Shown here in pieces: positions 6,312 through 16,000 of a stretch of DNA of 64,000 nt (position 1 is its first letter; every line of letters starts with the position of its first letter). The DNA comes from Roseobacter sp. GAI101 (GTDB taxonomy: Bacteria > Pseudomonadota > Alphaproteobacteria > Rhodobacterales > Rhodobacteraceae). The notes beneath the pieces are model-generated. The model ran no database searches, was not told the origin of the DNA, and saw only the letters and a program-made list of their open reading frames with translations. The DNA is taken from positions 41,737 through 105,736 of the forward strand of contig NZ_DS999216.1 of the NCBI RefSeq assembly GCF_000156335.1, given 5' to 3'. The translations under genes were made by a program, and so were the position numbers.

Positions 6312-8306
6312 TCATTCGCCACGTCCACTGAACGCGAGCAATTCATCTAGGCTGTCATCCGCCTTGAGCAGGCTTTTGCGGATGCCGCTGTTGCGTTTTT
6401 CGCTGGCCCATTGCGCCAAATTGACCGACGGACGCGCAATGAAACCGGGGACCCACCCCCTGCCCCACGCAGTCATCGCGATCAGCGGGCGCAGCTTGCG
6501 ACCGTAGAACACGCGCATCAGGTCGTCTTCCAACGAGACAAAGGTGACATGGCTGCCGGGGTCGCCTTGGCGGGCGGCACGACCATAAAGCTGCCGGTCG
6601 ATCCGCGCAGCGTCGTGGCGCCCAGTCGCGATGACGTGCAATCCGCCTGCAGCGCGCGCGGCATCATCCAAGGCAATATCCGTGCCGCGTCCCGCCATAT
6701 TCGTGGCGACTGTTATGCGCCCCGACTGGCCCGCTTCTGCAATAATCTCGGATTCCGCTTCATTCTGACGGGCGTTCAACACCCGGTGTTGCAATCCCTT
6801 CGCCGTCAAAAGCGCGCTAAGATGTTCAGAGGCGTCGACCGACTGCGTCCCGATGAGGATCGGCCTGCCCTTTTTGTAGCGGCGTACGACCTCGCGCAGG
6901 ACAGCCTGCCATTTATAGTCAGCCGTGGCATAGCAAAACGCGCCCTTGTCCCACCGTTTGGACCGTTTGTTGGTGGGCACGCGACGGGTGCGCAGACGGT
7001 AAACTGCGCTCAGTTCACCCGCGACTTCCTGCGCCGTGCCGGTCATGCCGGACAAACGGATATAGCGCCGGAAGAACTTTTGATAGCTGATCCGGATCAG
7101 GGTTTCCTGACGCATCGAGATATCGACACCCTCTTTCACCTCGATCATCTGGTGCAGCCCGCGTTCCCACGACCGGTCCGCCATGATGCGGCCCGTGTAT
7201 TCGTCTACGATCTGGATGCTTTCATCCTGCACCAGATAATGCTTGTCGCGTTTATAAAGCCATAGCGCAGACAGGGCCTGTCGGCCTAATTCCTCGCGGT
7301 GGGTTTCGGTCGCCCAGACCCCGCCAAGCTGCCTGGTCGCACGGCGCAGTTGCGCCTTGCCAAGATCGGTGAACTCAATCCGGAAATCACGTTCGGACAA
7401 GCTGAAATCCCGGGGTGTCTGCATGGCGCGGGCGGTGTTGATGGCTTGACGGTAGATCGTTTCCATCTCGGATGTATCGCCCTTCTGGGCGATTATCAGC
7501 GGCGTGCGCGCCTCGTCCACCAGCACGGAATCCGCCTCGTCCACGATGGCAAAGCACAGGCCGCGCATCATCACCTGTTCGCGGTGTGACCTCTGGTGCA
7601 GCAACCCTTCAAGCGCCATGTGCAGGGGCCGCGTTTCCGCCTCGAGGATCAAACGGTCCTTGAGATAATCAAACGTCAGCTGGTTGTTGGTGCAATAGGT
7701 GATGTCGCACGCATAGGCGGCGCGCCGGTCGTCCACCTCCATATCCTCAAGGATGACACCGACGCTGAGCCCCAAGAATTGGAACAGCGGGCCCATCCAT
7801 TCGGCATCACGACTGGCAAGAAAATCATTCACAGTAACGAGATGCACAGGCACGCCCGACATCGCCATCACAGCCGCAGTAAGGGTCGCCGTCAGCGTCT
7901 TGCCCTCTCCGGTCGCCATTTCCGCGATCTGGCCTTGCAGCATGATCAGCCCGCCAACCAGTTGCACATCGAAATGCCGCATTCCCAGAACGCGGCCCGA
8001 CGCCTCGCGCACCAATGCAAAGGCTTTTGCCGTATTCGCCCGTACCAACCCGTTCAGCCGCAGGTCCTCGGTCAGGGCGATGCGCATTTCCGTCAGTTCT
8101 TGGTTGCTGAGGGTCTGGAGTTTTCGCCCTGCCCGCTTGACTCGCATCAGGAACAGCCGCTTTGACACCGGCCTGCGCGCGAACATCTGCTGCAGGCGAC
8201 CGTACGCGGCGGCCATGATCCTGTCTGGCGTGCTTAGGCGTTCGTCACTGCGTTCGGGATAGAACCCACCCAGCAACCCCGGCCGAAGGATCATCCGCTC
8301 AGACAT
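6312..8306 (-). CDS. SecA-like accessory preprotein translocase ATPase
   Basis: A 664-residue SecA paralogue, presumably a cytoplasmic motor that pushes protein through a membrane channel. The complete motor is visible: Walker A ATGEGKT (131-137), DEAD (256-259, in VDEADSVLVDEARTPL), GMTGTA (420-425), GRGTDIAL (539-546) and the arginine-finger region GRAARQGDPGS (575-585). Housekeeping SecA is about 850-900 residues; here the sequence stops soon after NBD2, so most of the scaffold/wing region and the zinc-binding SecB-docking tail are missing. Its start overlaps the M50 gene by 8 bases and its stop abuts the adaptor gene, so it is translationally coupled on both sides. A SecA dedicated to the LEPR-XLL giant protein is the best reading; it is unlikely to be the cell's only SecA. 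Confidence 0.85.
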   Translation of the reverse strand: MSERMILRPGLLGGFYPERSDERLSTPDRIMAAAYGRLQQMFARRPVSKRLFLMRVKRAGRKLQTLSNQELTEMRIALTEDLRLNGLVRANTAKAFALVREASGRVLGMRHFDVQLVGGLIMLQGQIAEMATGEGKTLTATLTAAVMAMSGVPVHLVTVNDFLASRDAEWMGPLFQFLGLSVGVILEDMEVDDRRAAYACDITYCTNNQLTFDYLKDRLILEAETRPLHMALEGLLHQRSHREQVMMRGLCFAIVDEADSVLVDEARTPLIIAQKGDTSEMETIYRQAINTARAMQTPRDFSLSERDFRIEFTDLGKAQLRRATRQLGGVWATETHREELGRQALSALWLYKRDKHYLVQDESIQIVDEYTGRIMADRSWERGLHQMIEVKEGVDISMRQETLIRISYQKFFRRYIRLSGMTGTAQEVAGELSAVYRLRTRRVPTNKRSKRWDKGAFCYATADYKWQAVLREVVRRYKKGRPILIGTQSVDASEHLSALLTAKGLQHRVLNARQNEAESEIIAEAGQSGRITVATNMAGRGTDIALDDAARAAGGLHVIATGRHDAARIDRQLYGRAARQGDPGSHVTFVSLEDDLMRVFYGRKLRPLIAMTAWGRGWVPGFIARPSVNLAQWASEKRNSGIRKSLLKADDSLDELLAFSGRGE

Positions 8307-10449
8307 TATAAAGCCTCAGGAACAGTTGCCGCAACGACCTGTAGGCCTGAACTCCCAGCGACGAAGTGCCATGATCGAAACGCACCCTGACCCGGCGCCC
8401 CAAAAGGATATCCTCGGACGGCTGCACCATCAGGATCTCAAATTCAAAGAAACGCCCCAGCGTCTGAACCCCGTTCGGATCACTTGGGTCGACCGGCACC
8501 TTGCCGCCCCCCGCAGTCCCCAAAGCAGGGGTCGGCAACTGCTGCGTCGCACCGGGCACCTCGCGCAGGATGACCGCCTTGACCGGTTCGGCACCCCATT
8601 CAACGGGCATGACGCTGACAGATTGGGTGTCATTGCGCACCAGATCAATCTGGTTTTGGCTCACAACCGTCCGGACCGTCTGCGTGTCCCGCTGCGCCAC
8701 GACATATCCGATAACGCTGCCCTTGGCGACAAACGTGCCCTCAAGATCTGACGAGTTCGGCAGCACGGCCGTTCCATTTCGCGGTGCGCGAATGTCGAGC
8801 GCCCCCAGCTCCTCTATCATGCGGGTACGGTCGTTCAGGACGATATTGATTTCTTCGGCGATCAAAGCAGATTGCACCCTGTCCGTGCGGATCAATGCAC
8901 TGCGCTGGATCTCAAGACCCGCCAACTGCGTGTCGATCAATTCAAGCCGCGCCCGCATAAATGGATCGTCAAGCTGCATCATCAGATCACCGCTGCGCAC
9001 TGTTTGGTCCGCCGTGGTCGCAACCTTGGTGACGAAACCGTTGGTCCCTGCCCGTACCTGTGCTTGCTGGCTGGGCCATATCACACCGTCAACGATGCTA
9101 TAGGATGGAAAAGGCACCAGAAACAGCGCCCCGAGGACAAATGCGATGACGGCAAAGGTAGTGATCAGCGCGCGGGGCCGGTTGGTGCGAAGCTTCGGAC
9201 TTCCAGACAAGAACTTGATCCCTTTTCCGATGGGCAGCAAAAGCTGCGTGGTCGCAGCCCAGATGGCAAGCAATACCCCGATGATAAAAAAGCGCCCAGC
9301 GATATAGGCGATGATCGCGAACATGATGAACATGCGGTAGATGAACGCCGCGATGCCGTAGAAGACGAACCAGATGCGTTCCGACCACAGCGACGTCACC
9401 TTGTCGGCTTCGCGCATGCCGTAGATATACCGCTGGATCAGATAGGTCAGATAGTTTGTGGACCGTCCGCTCAGGTTTGGAATCTCGATCCAATCGGCCA
9501 GCACGTAATAGCCGTCAAAGCGCAGTAGCGGATTGCCGTTGAACAGCAACGTCGAAATCCCGCCAATCAACATAACGTTGAATGCCACCGCCGTCACAGC
9601 GCCGGATTCAGCGTTCAGCCAGACGAACAACGCGATCGACGCGAGCAACAGCTCAATCATGATGCCGATGCCGCCGACCAGCATTCGCTTGTGTTTGTCC
9701 CGAAAGGCCGATGCCGCCGATGCGTCAACGTAAGGCACGGGGATCAAGACAAGGAACATGATCCCGATTTCGTGGACCTCTCCTCCGAACTTCTTGACGG
9801 CGTATCCGTGGCCCAATTCATGGAACGCCTTCACAACGGGATAGACCAGCCACAGAACGGCCAAGTTGCCGGGGTTCAAAACACGGTCGGTGATGTTCGT
9901 GGTCAGCGCACCGATATTCATCGCCGCAAACACGGCAGCCGTCAGCACCAGCAGCAGCCAGATCACGGCAAAGGTCTTGGTCAGAAACGGCCGGACGAAC
10001 GGCAATGTTGCTGTTAGAAACCAGTCGGGGTCCCAGATTGGGACGCGCACCGCCAAGGGCGACCAGACCTTCTGTTTGATCTCCATCCGCTTGTGCCGCT
10101 GGTGGCGGCGGAACAATTCGCGGCTGTCGGGTGACACATCGGCGACCAAGGCGTCTGCGGCATGAAGCTGCCCAAGCAGTCGGATCGCTTCGTCCTGCGT
10201 CGGCGCGCGTTCGCCAAGCTGTTCGTTGGCGATATCCCAGACTTCCCCCAACGACCGCGTGCCGTCTAGCATGCCAACCATGCGATATGCCGCAGGGGAA
10301 AAACGGTGCGACCGGCCCGTAGCCAGATCCTGCAGGATGAACCAGATGCGACCGCGGTAATCATGGCGATAGATATTCACATGCCTACGCAACCGTGGTT
10401 TCAGGTCCTTGACCCGGTACCACGATGGCGAGAATAGCGAGCCAGCCAA
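8299..10449 (-). CDS. M50 site-2 protease with PqqD-like and HlyD-like domains
   Basis: A 716-residue inner-membrane protein with three parts. Residues about 20-110 resemble PqqD/RRE peptide-binding domains (FSPAAYRMVGMLDGTRSLGEV, then LLGQLHAADALV). Next come several membrane helices with the zinc-protease motif HELGH (210-214) and the second M50 signature NGNPLLRFDGYYVL (304-317). A further helix near residue 440 leads to a periplasmic lipoyl/hairpin/barrel region typical of HlyD adaptors (RAGTNGFVTKVATTADQTVRSG ... IRAPRNGTAVLP). Both metal-binding histidines and the glutamate are intact, so proteolytic activity is possible. It lies 4 bases after the GAF-HlyD gene and overlaps the SecA-like gene. 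Inference: it recognises the leader of the giant protein through the PqqD-like domain and couples cleavage or gating to export. Confidence 0.82.
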   Translation of the reverse strand: MAGSLFSPSWYRVKDLKPRLRRHVNIYRHDYRGRIWFILQDLATGRSHRFSPAAYRMVGMLDGTRSLGEVWDIANEQLGERAPTQDEAIRLLGQLHAADALVADVSPDSRELFRRHQRHKRMEIKQKVWSPLAVRVPIWDPDWFLTATLPFVRPFLTKTFAVIWLLLVLTAAVFAAMNIGALTTNITDRVLNPGNLAVLWLVYPVVKAFHELGHGYAVKKFGGEVHEIGIMFLVLIPVPYVDASAASAFRDKHKRMLVGGIGIMIELLLASIALFVWLNAESGAVTAVAFNVMLIGGISTLLFNGNPLLRFDGYYVLADWIEIPNLSGRSTNYLTYLIQRYIYGMREADKVTSLWSERIWFVFYGIAAFIYRMFIMFAIIAYIAGRFFIIGVLLAIWAATTQLLLPIGKGIKFLSGSPKLRTNRPRALITTFAVIAFVLGALFLVPFPSYSIVDGVIWPSQQAQVRAGTNGFVTKVATTADQTVRSGDLMMQLDDPFMRARLELIDTQLAGLEIQRSALIRTDRVQSALIAEEINIVLNDRTRMIEELGALDIRAPRNGTAVLPNSSDLEGTFVAKGSVIGYVVAQRDTQTVRTVVSQNQIDLVRNDTQSVSVMPVEWGAEPVKAVILREVPGATQQLPTPALGTAGGGKVPVDPSDPNGVQTLGRFFEFEILMVQPSEDILLGRRVRVRFDHGTSSLGVQAYRSLRQLFLRLYNV

Positions 10450-10453
10450 AGAA

Positions 10454-12292
10454 CTATGCCCTCCAGGACCAGAAGGTCATACGCACCCACAGCACCAGAC
10501 GGCGGGTCCAGATCTCGACAAGGCGACGTTCGTCGACCTCAATCTTGGCAACCCCTTCCATACCGGGGCGCAGCGCCTCAATCGGGCCGTCCTCGATCGA
10601 GGCTTCGACGTCAAACATATTGGCACCGTTCAGCGGGCTTGAAATCGGCGTTATCCGCTGCACCGCGACGCGGTAAGGCGTATCGGGCAAAGCGCTGAGC
10701 ACCAAGGGGCCGCTGGCCCCCACCGTCAGATCGTGGATATCGCGTTCGTCCACGCGCAACGTCACACGGTATTCATCCAAGGGGGCCACTTGAAACAGTA
10801 CATCGCCCCGTTCAAGCGGTGCGCCAAGCGCTTGGCTCAGGTCGCCCGAAACCACCAGACCGGTAAAAGGCGCGCGGATTGTCATGCGTTCAAGCTGCTG
10901 ATCCAAAAGGCTGATCTGCGCATCCGACTGTTCGATCTGTGACGACAGAATGCGCGCCTGCGTCCGTTCGCGCTGCGCAAGCGCCTGACTATATTCCTGC
11001 TGTTGCTTGGTCCGGTCGCCCAGCCATTTCAGCCGCTCAAGACGAATGTCACGGTCTTCCAGCCGCGCCATCACGGCCCCTTTCTGAACCAGATCACCTG
11101 CGCGCGCTTCGGACTGGACAAGGTATCCGGCAATCGGCGCGGTTACGACACGCTGGATTTTACCCTGAACAACCGTCGTCGCGGTAACGCGGTAGGTGCC
11201 TGTCGCGTAATAACAAAAGGCGACAAAGGCGATCAACGCAATCACGCCCAGCTTCAAAAGCGCATGCCGCGCGCCGAACAGCGCCTTGAAGAAATTCGTG
11301 ATGGAATCCCATATTTTCGCAGGCAGCCAACGGTCTTCGCGACGTTTAATATCCAGGACGGGGCCGATCAAAACCGCTGCCTGTTCTGCCAGTTGCACAC
11401 CACCCGCGTCAAAACCGTCAGTCGACTTGCGCTGCAGCAGCATCGCGCCAATCGTCTTGCCCTGTTCGGTCAGGGGCACAGTGCACAGGCCCGTCCCGCC
11501 CTCGTGATCCGCCAGCGCCGTATGGGCGCGGCGCACCCGCGCGGGCGACCCTTCAAGAGGAGGATGCGCAATGACGGCTTGTTGGTCCACAGCTTCGTCC
11601 ATCGCGGCTTCAATCAGCCGCACAAGGGTCGCGCGTTTGCCAAACGTCGCGGAATTCGACAGCGCGCGCATCCGAATATGCCCGCCCCGCATCATGCCAA
11701 TCGCCACAAGTTCGCAATTCAGCGCACCGGCCAGTTCCGTCGCGACGGCTGTGGCGGCTTCGGAAAAACGGGTGTGATGCAAACTGGTAGCCAACAGTTC
11801 GATTACCGTGACAAGGTTGTCATTCCCACTGATCCGCTGACGGCGCACCACCGCTTCGATCCAACCAGATGCCCATTGCAGCTGTGCCACGACCCGGCGC
11901 AAATCAGTGTCGCCAGAGTTATCTGACAGCACGGCCAACACGCCACGCAGTTGCCCGCCGATCAAAAGCGGCACGGCGATCGCCGCGTTGTCGTTCTTGC
12001 CGGTTTCCACCAGCATGCGTTGGCCTTTCAGGCATCCATCAACGGCGCGCATCAACTCCGGTGCAGGGCTTGCGCCATCGGGCCACATCGCAACGGGTTC
12101 AAACTTGGCCTTGCCGGTGCCCGCCATGACGACAAGCCCCTGTTGGATACCAGACGTCTGTTTCGCAAAGGCTTGCAACCACGCCGCAGCAACCTGCGCC
12201 ATATCGGTCCCGCTGCGCAGTTTTTCAAGCGTTTCGGCGCTTAGAAACGGGTCGTCCGAAGCAGACCCGATGGCTTTGGTAAATTCATTCAA
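10454..12292 (-). CDS. GAF-domain HlyD-family adaptor
   Basis: A 612-residue inner-membrane adaptor with a large cytoplasmic sensor part. Two GAF-like domains occupy about residues 25-150 and 160-312 (DNAAIAVPLLIGGQLRGVLAV and GLCTVPLTEQGKTIGAMLL are the typical core strands). One transmembrane helix follows at about 345-363. The periplasmic part has lipoyl halves (APIAGYLVQSEARAGDLVQKGA and IRAPFTGLVVSGDL) around a coiled hairpin (about 408-452) and a C-terminal barrel. HlyD proteins of type I systems lack GAF domains, so ligand sensing or protein-protein contact inside the cell is an added feature here. First of the four compact export genes, 133 bases after the giant gene, separated from it by a hairpin. 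Confidence 0.82.
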   Translation of the reverse strand: MNEFTKAIGSASDDPFLSAETLEKLRSGTDMAQVAAAWLQAFAKQTSGIQQGLVVMAGTGKAKFEPVAMWPDGASPAPELMRAVDGCLKGQRMLVETGKNDNAAIAVPLLIGGQLRGVLAVLSDNSGDTDLRRVVAQLQWASGWIEAVVRRQRISGNDNLVTVIELLATSLHHTRFSEAATAVATELAGALNCELVAIGMMRGGHIRMRALSNSATFGKRATLVRLIEAAMDEAVDQQAVIAHPPLEGSPARVRRAHTALADHEGGTGLCTVPLTEQGKTIGAMLLQRKSTDGFDAGGVQLAEQAAVLIGPVLDIKRREDRWLPAKIWDSITNFFKALFGARHALLKLGVIALIAFVAFCYYATGTYRVTATTVVQGKIQRVVTAPIAGYLVQSEARAGDLVQKGAVMARLEDRDIRLERLKWLGDRTKQQQEYSQALAQRERTQARILSSQIEQSDAQISLLDQQLERMTIRAPFTGLVVSGDLSQALGAPLERGDVLFQVAPLDEYRVTLRVDERDIHDLTVGASGPLVLSALPDTPYRVAVQRITPISSPLNGANMFDVEASIEDGPIEALRPGMEGVAKIEVDERRLVEIWTRRLVLWVRMTFWSWRA

Positions 12293-12348
12293 GCCGAAAA
12301 TCCCTGCGGTAGTTGGCTGCCATTAAGCATGTATACATCAAAACCTTG

Positions 12349-12370
12349 GGGGAATTGTGGCCAATTCCCC
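12349..12370. terminator. intercistronic hairpin before export genes
   Basis: A perfect 9-bp inverted repeat (GGGGAATTG, loop of four, CAATTCCCC) lies between the end of the giant gene and the GAF-HlyD gene. It has no U-tract on the minus-strand transcript, so it is more likely a partial terminator, RNA processing or stability element than a full stop. A 10-bp palindrome ATGTATACAT (12329-12338) lies between it and the GAF-HlyD start. Confidence 0.5.
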
Positions 12371-12425
12371 ATAAAATCAATTCTTATAATAATATTGGTA
12401 TCTTAGACGCGTTTATTACGTGATT

Positions 12426-13058
12426 TCAAGGTGCTGAAATCGAGAGGATAAACGGAGCAAGCGCAAAGCGAAGCGCGCTGGTGCCAGCGACATCAAAGGT
12501 CAGGTTAGCGCGTGCAAAGTCATGAGCGAAAGACGTCAGGAACTGTTCCGTCACCATCTTGCGCAGATCCTCGTCCAGATCACCCCCGACATAGGTGTTT
12601 GAGCGGCTGGACCAGTTGCAATAATCGCCATACCCACCATAGCCGTAAGGCGAAGGCGTATAACGGCCATAGCGGTCGCCAAAGGCGAACACATCATAAG
12701 ACTTGCGGTGACCAGAGATGGCATCGTGACCTGCGCCCCCAACCACAATGTTGTTGTATCCAGAGGATGAGAGGTAATCGTCGCCGTCCCCACCAAACAG
12801 GATATCCGCACCGCCGTAACTGTAGATGCGGTCATCGCCGTCTTCACCATCCATCAGATCGTTTGCACGCGTGCCGTACATCCGGTCGTCACCGGACCCG
12901 CCCATGACGACCTGACTGGCATCATCGCCATAGCGCAGTTCGCGGCTGTCAGAGAAACGGCCCGAGCCTGCATAAAGCCGGTCGTGGCCTACCCCACCGT
13001 CAATGAAGTTAGAGCCCGACACGCCATCGATCCAATCATCGCCACCGTTGCCAGACAT
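12426..13058 (-). CDS. C-terminal RTX fragment of the giant protein
   Basis: A 210-codon frame that starts inside an RTX array (GNGGDDWIDG, GGSGDDRMYG, GGDGDDYLSS) and ends in a non-repetitive tail (SFAHDFARANLTFDV ... FILSISAP). RTX nonapeptides bind calcium outside the cell and fold the protein after secretion. The ATG at 13058 has no ribosome binding site and sits in the middle of a repeat, so this is almost certainly the C-terminus of the upstream giant gene, out of frame with it because of the scrambled patch at 13060-13190. C-terminal tails after RTX arrays often hold the type I secretion signal; whether that applies with no ABC exporter nearby is open. Confidence 0.7.
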   Translation of the reverse strand: MSGNGGDDWIDGVSGSNFIDGGVGHDRLYAGSGRFSDSRELRYGDDASQVVMGGSGDDRMYGTRANDLMDGEDGDDRIYSYGGADILFGGDGDDYLSSSGYNNIVVGGAGHDAISGHRKSYDVFAFGDRYGRYTPSPYGYGGYGDYCNWSSRSNTYVGGDLDEDLRKMVTEQFLTSFAHDFARANLTFDVAGTSALRFALAPFILSISAP

Positions 13059-16000
13059 GCATTGTTCCGCTCGTTACCCTTGATGTATCGTCAAAGGCGA
13101 TCCAGAGACATCTCGACCCGCCAGCCGTGTTAGCTTGAGGGACAGGTTGATCTTACCGTGATGGCGACCGCCATTGATGATCTGCGACTGCTATCGCGCA
13201 GGTTCAGATCAACCGAGCCGATGAAATCGCTGAAATCAAGTGCGTCGCCGGTATCGTTCATCAGGCCCTCAGGTGTCGTGCCGTTGTCGGAGCGCTTGGA
13301 GGAGCGCTCGTTCTCGATGAAGTCGCTTTCAAACAGACGGTCAATGCCAAGGCTGCCACCGGCGAAGACGTAGGTATCATCATTGGTACCGCCCCACGCC
13401 CAGTCATTGCCACGACCGCCTTCGATCACGTCCTTGCCACCTGCAGCTACGTCCATCAGCTGCAAACCCTGAATGGTGTAGGGGTCAATGCGGTCAAAGA
13501 CGCTGTTATAGTATTCGCGCTTTCCGTTGTCGCTGAACCCGTCAAGGCCGATGATGTTGCCACGGATGATGATCACTTCGGCGTTGTCGCCAACGATCCG
13601 GTCATCGCCGTCCTCGCCCTTGATCGTATCATCACCATCGCCACCGATCAGCACGTCCCCTTCGGCACCACCAAGGATCGTGTCGTTCGCCGTTCCGGGC
13701 GCGCCCGTCAGCGCGGCAAAATTGAACACCGTGTTGTCAAAAATCCGCATGAAGCCCTGATCCCCAAGCACGAGGTCGGTATCAAGGTCGCCCTGCTGCA
13801 CCACATTGGCCTTATCAGCGCCACCGACAATCTGGATGCCTGCAAGGCTCGGCGTGTCGCGGTCATGGAGATACCACTTGCCCTTGTGCTGGTAGCCGCC
13901 CGAGTTGATGCGCAGTTCGAACGCGTCACCGCTCACATCGCGGAAGATCACAACATTGGCAGGCAGGCTTGGGTTCATCGGGTCATATTCGATGAATTCA
14001 CCGGTAAAGTTCGCGCCTGCCGGATCGTTCAAGCTGATCGACTGACCATTGGCCGACACCAGACGATACCCACCATTGCGCGCCGCATCACGGTCTTCTG
14101 CATCAATGTAAAGATATACGTCATAGCTGCCGGTTCCGTAGATCGCGGTTAGGCCTGTTACATCGACGCCCAGTTCAGATTTGGACTTGGCATAGATATA
14201 GCCGTTGAACAGGCTACCGTTCTGGGTGTCGGCGTTGATCTGATCGTGATCCTCGACATAGACGTCGCGCACATACTTGCTATCCAGATCCTGACCTACA
14301 GTGACGCGGATGCCTTCGTTGGTCAGCATGGAATCCACGCGGACGTCATAGCTCTTGGATTTCTTGTACCAGCCCCAACCTATGTCCTTTGCAAAGGTCT
14401 TGGTGAAGTTGCCCTGATCCACGAAGTTCGTCCAGGTGCCCGCAGCTACAAAGCCTGCCGGACCGTCAACCCAACCTTCGTCAACCTGCGCACCAAAGTT
14501 GAAGCCACGTGCAATCACATCTGTGCCCGACGTCGCATCATCCACACCGTTGTGTTCAAAGATGTCGCCGGTGTTGATGGTGTCATCACCCTGTCCGCCA
14601 ATCACGCGATCCGTGCCGTTTCCGGTCAGGATCGTGTCATTGTAGTTCGGCGTCGCATCACCATCGCGGCTGACGATCTCGCGCAGTTCGCCAAATTCGA
14701 CAGGGCCAACTGGACCGGTGCGCAGGAAGGTCAGCATACCGCCGTCGCCCAGAACCGTATCGGCATCAAAGCGGCCCATATCGGCATCACCGGCGCTGTT
14801 GATCATGTCGTCACCGGCACCGCCAAGGATGATGTCTTCGCCACCACCGGTAATGATCACGTCATCGCCCCCGATGCTGTCGGCAACAGTCTGGAACTTA
14901 TCAATCGGATAGGACTGACCAACAATCTGCAGCCCCGAAATGACAGGGTAGCCATAGCGTTGGTTCGACGGGATCGACACTTCGATGGTGATTTCGCCGC
15001 CCGACAGACCGGTTGCAGCAACATAGTTGCCCAGACCCGGCGCATTCCGCTCTTGCGAGGTCACGCGGATCAGATCGCCATCAAAGTTGACGCCGTCAGG
15101 GTCACTGACGAAATAGCTTTCAGACCCGATGCTGACCTGACGCACAGTGCCGTACTTGCGGCTGGTCTTGCCGTCATCACCATCAAGGTAAACGTAGATG
15201 TCGAACGTCTCGTAATGGCGATCCAGACCGCTCAGCGTGATGACCAGTGTGTCGTCGTGACCGGTATAAAGGTATCCCTCGTACAGACGGTCGTCCGCCG
15301 AGTTCGGATAGGGGATATCGCTATGGGTATCATCATTGGCGTCGCGGGTGCGGTCTTTGTTGTCACGCACGCTCCAGTCGATGGTGACATCCCGCATGAT
15401 GGCACCGGTTTCGGCGCGCACCAATTCTGCCGCGTCATCACCAAATATGCCACGATCCTCGCTCAGCTCGTTCCAGCCATCGGCACGCGGTGCCGGCTTG
15501 TCAGAGGCCGAGTTGCCCGCACCGGCAACACCGTCCACCGTGGTGTCCGCGCGATAGTGATCATTGCCAAAGTTAAAGCTGATGACGCCGAATTCCTGAC
15601 CACTTGGATCAGCAGCTGTCGGGCCTTCGAATACACCGGTCTTGTTCAGCGTGATCTTGGCGTTATCGCCAAAGACGACGTCGGTAAAGTTGTCCACGAT
15701 GCCCGCGTTGATCGCATCATTGCCGTTGCCGCCAAAGATGATGTCGGTCGACAGACCTGTGCTGATCACATCATCGCCGCCAAAGGCCGGGTCAATCGAC
15801 ACGATGTCGCGCAGGAAGGTGTAGGTACCCGTCTCGGGGTTCACAAAGTTGATGTAGCCGTGGTCGCCCAGAACAATGTCATACCCGTCGGTGCCGCTGA
15901 AATCGCCGGCAAAGTCTGTGACAATAGTATCATCCCTGGCACCACCAAATACGATGTCGTTGCCCAGACCCGTCGTGATCATGTCATTGCCGCCGATTGC

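Noticed and set aside
6411..7265. A 284-codon open frame opposite the SecA-like gene
   Set aside because: Entirely inside a confident gene with complete ATPase motifs; no RBS or family signal.
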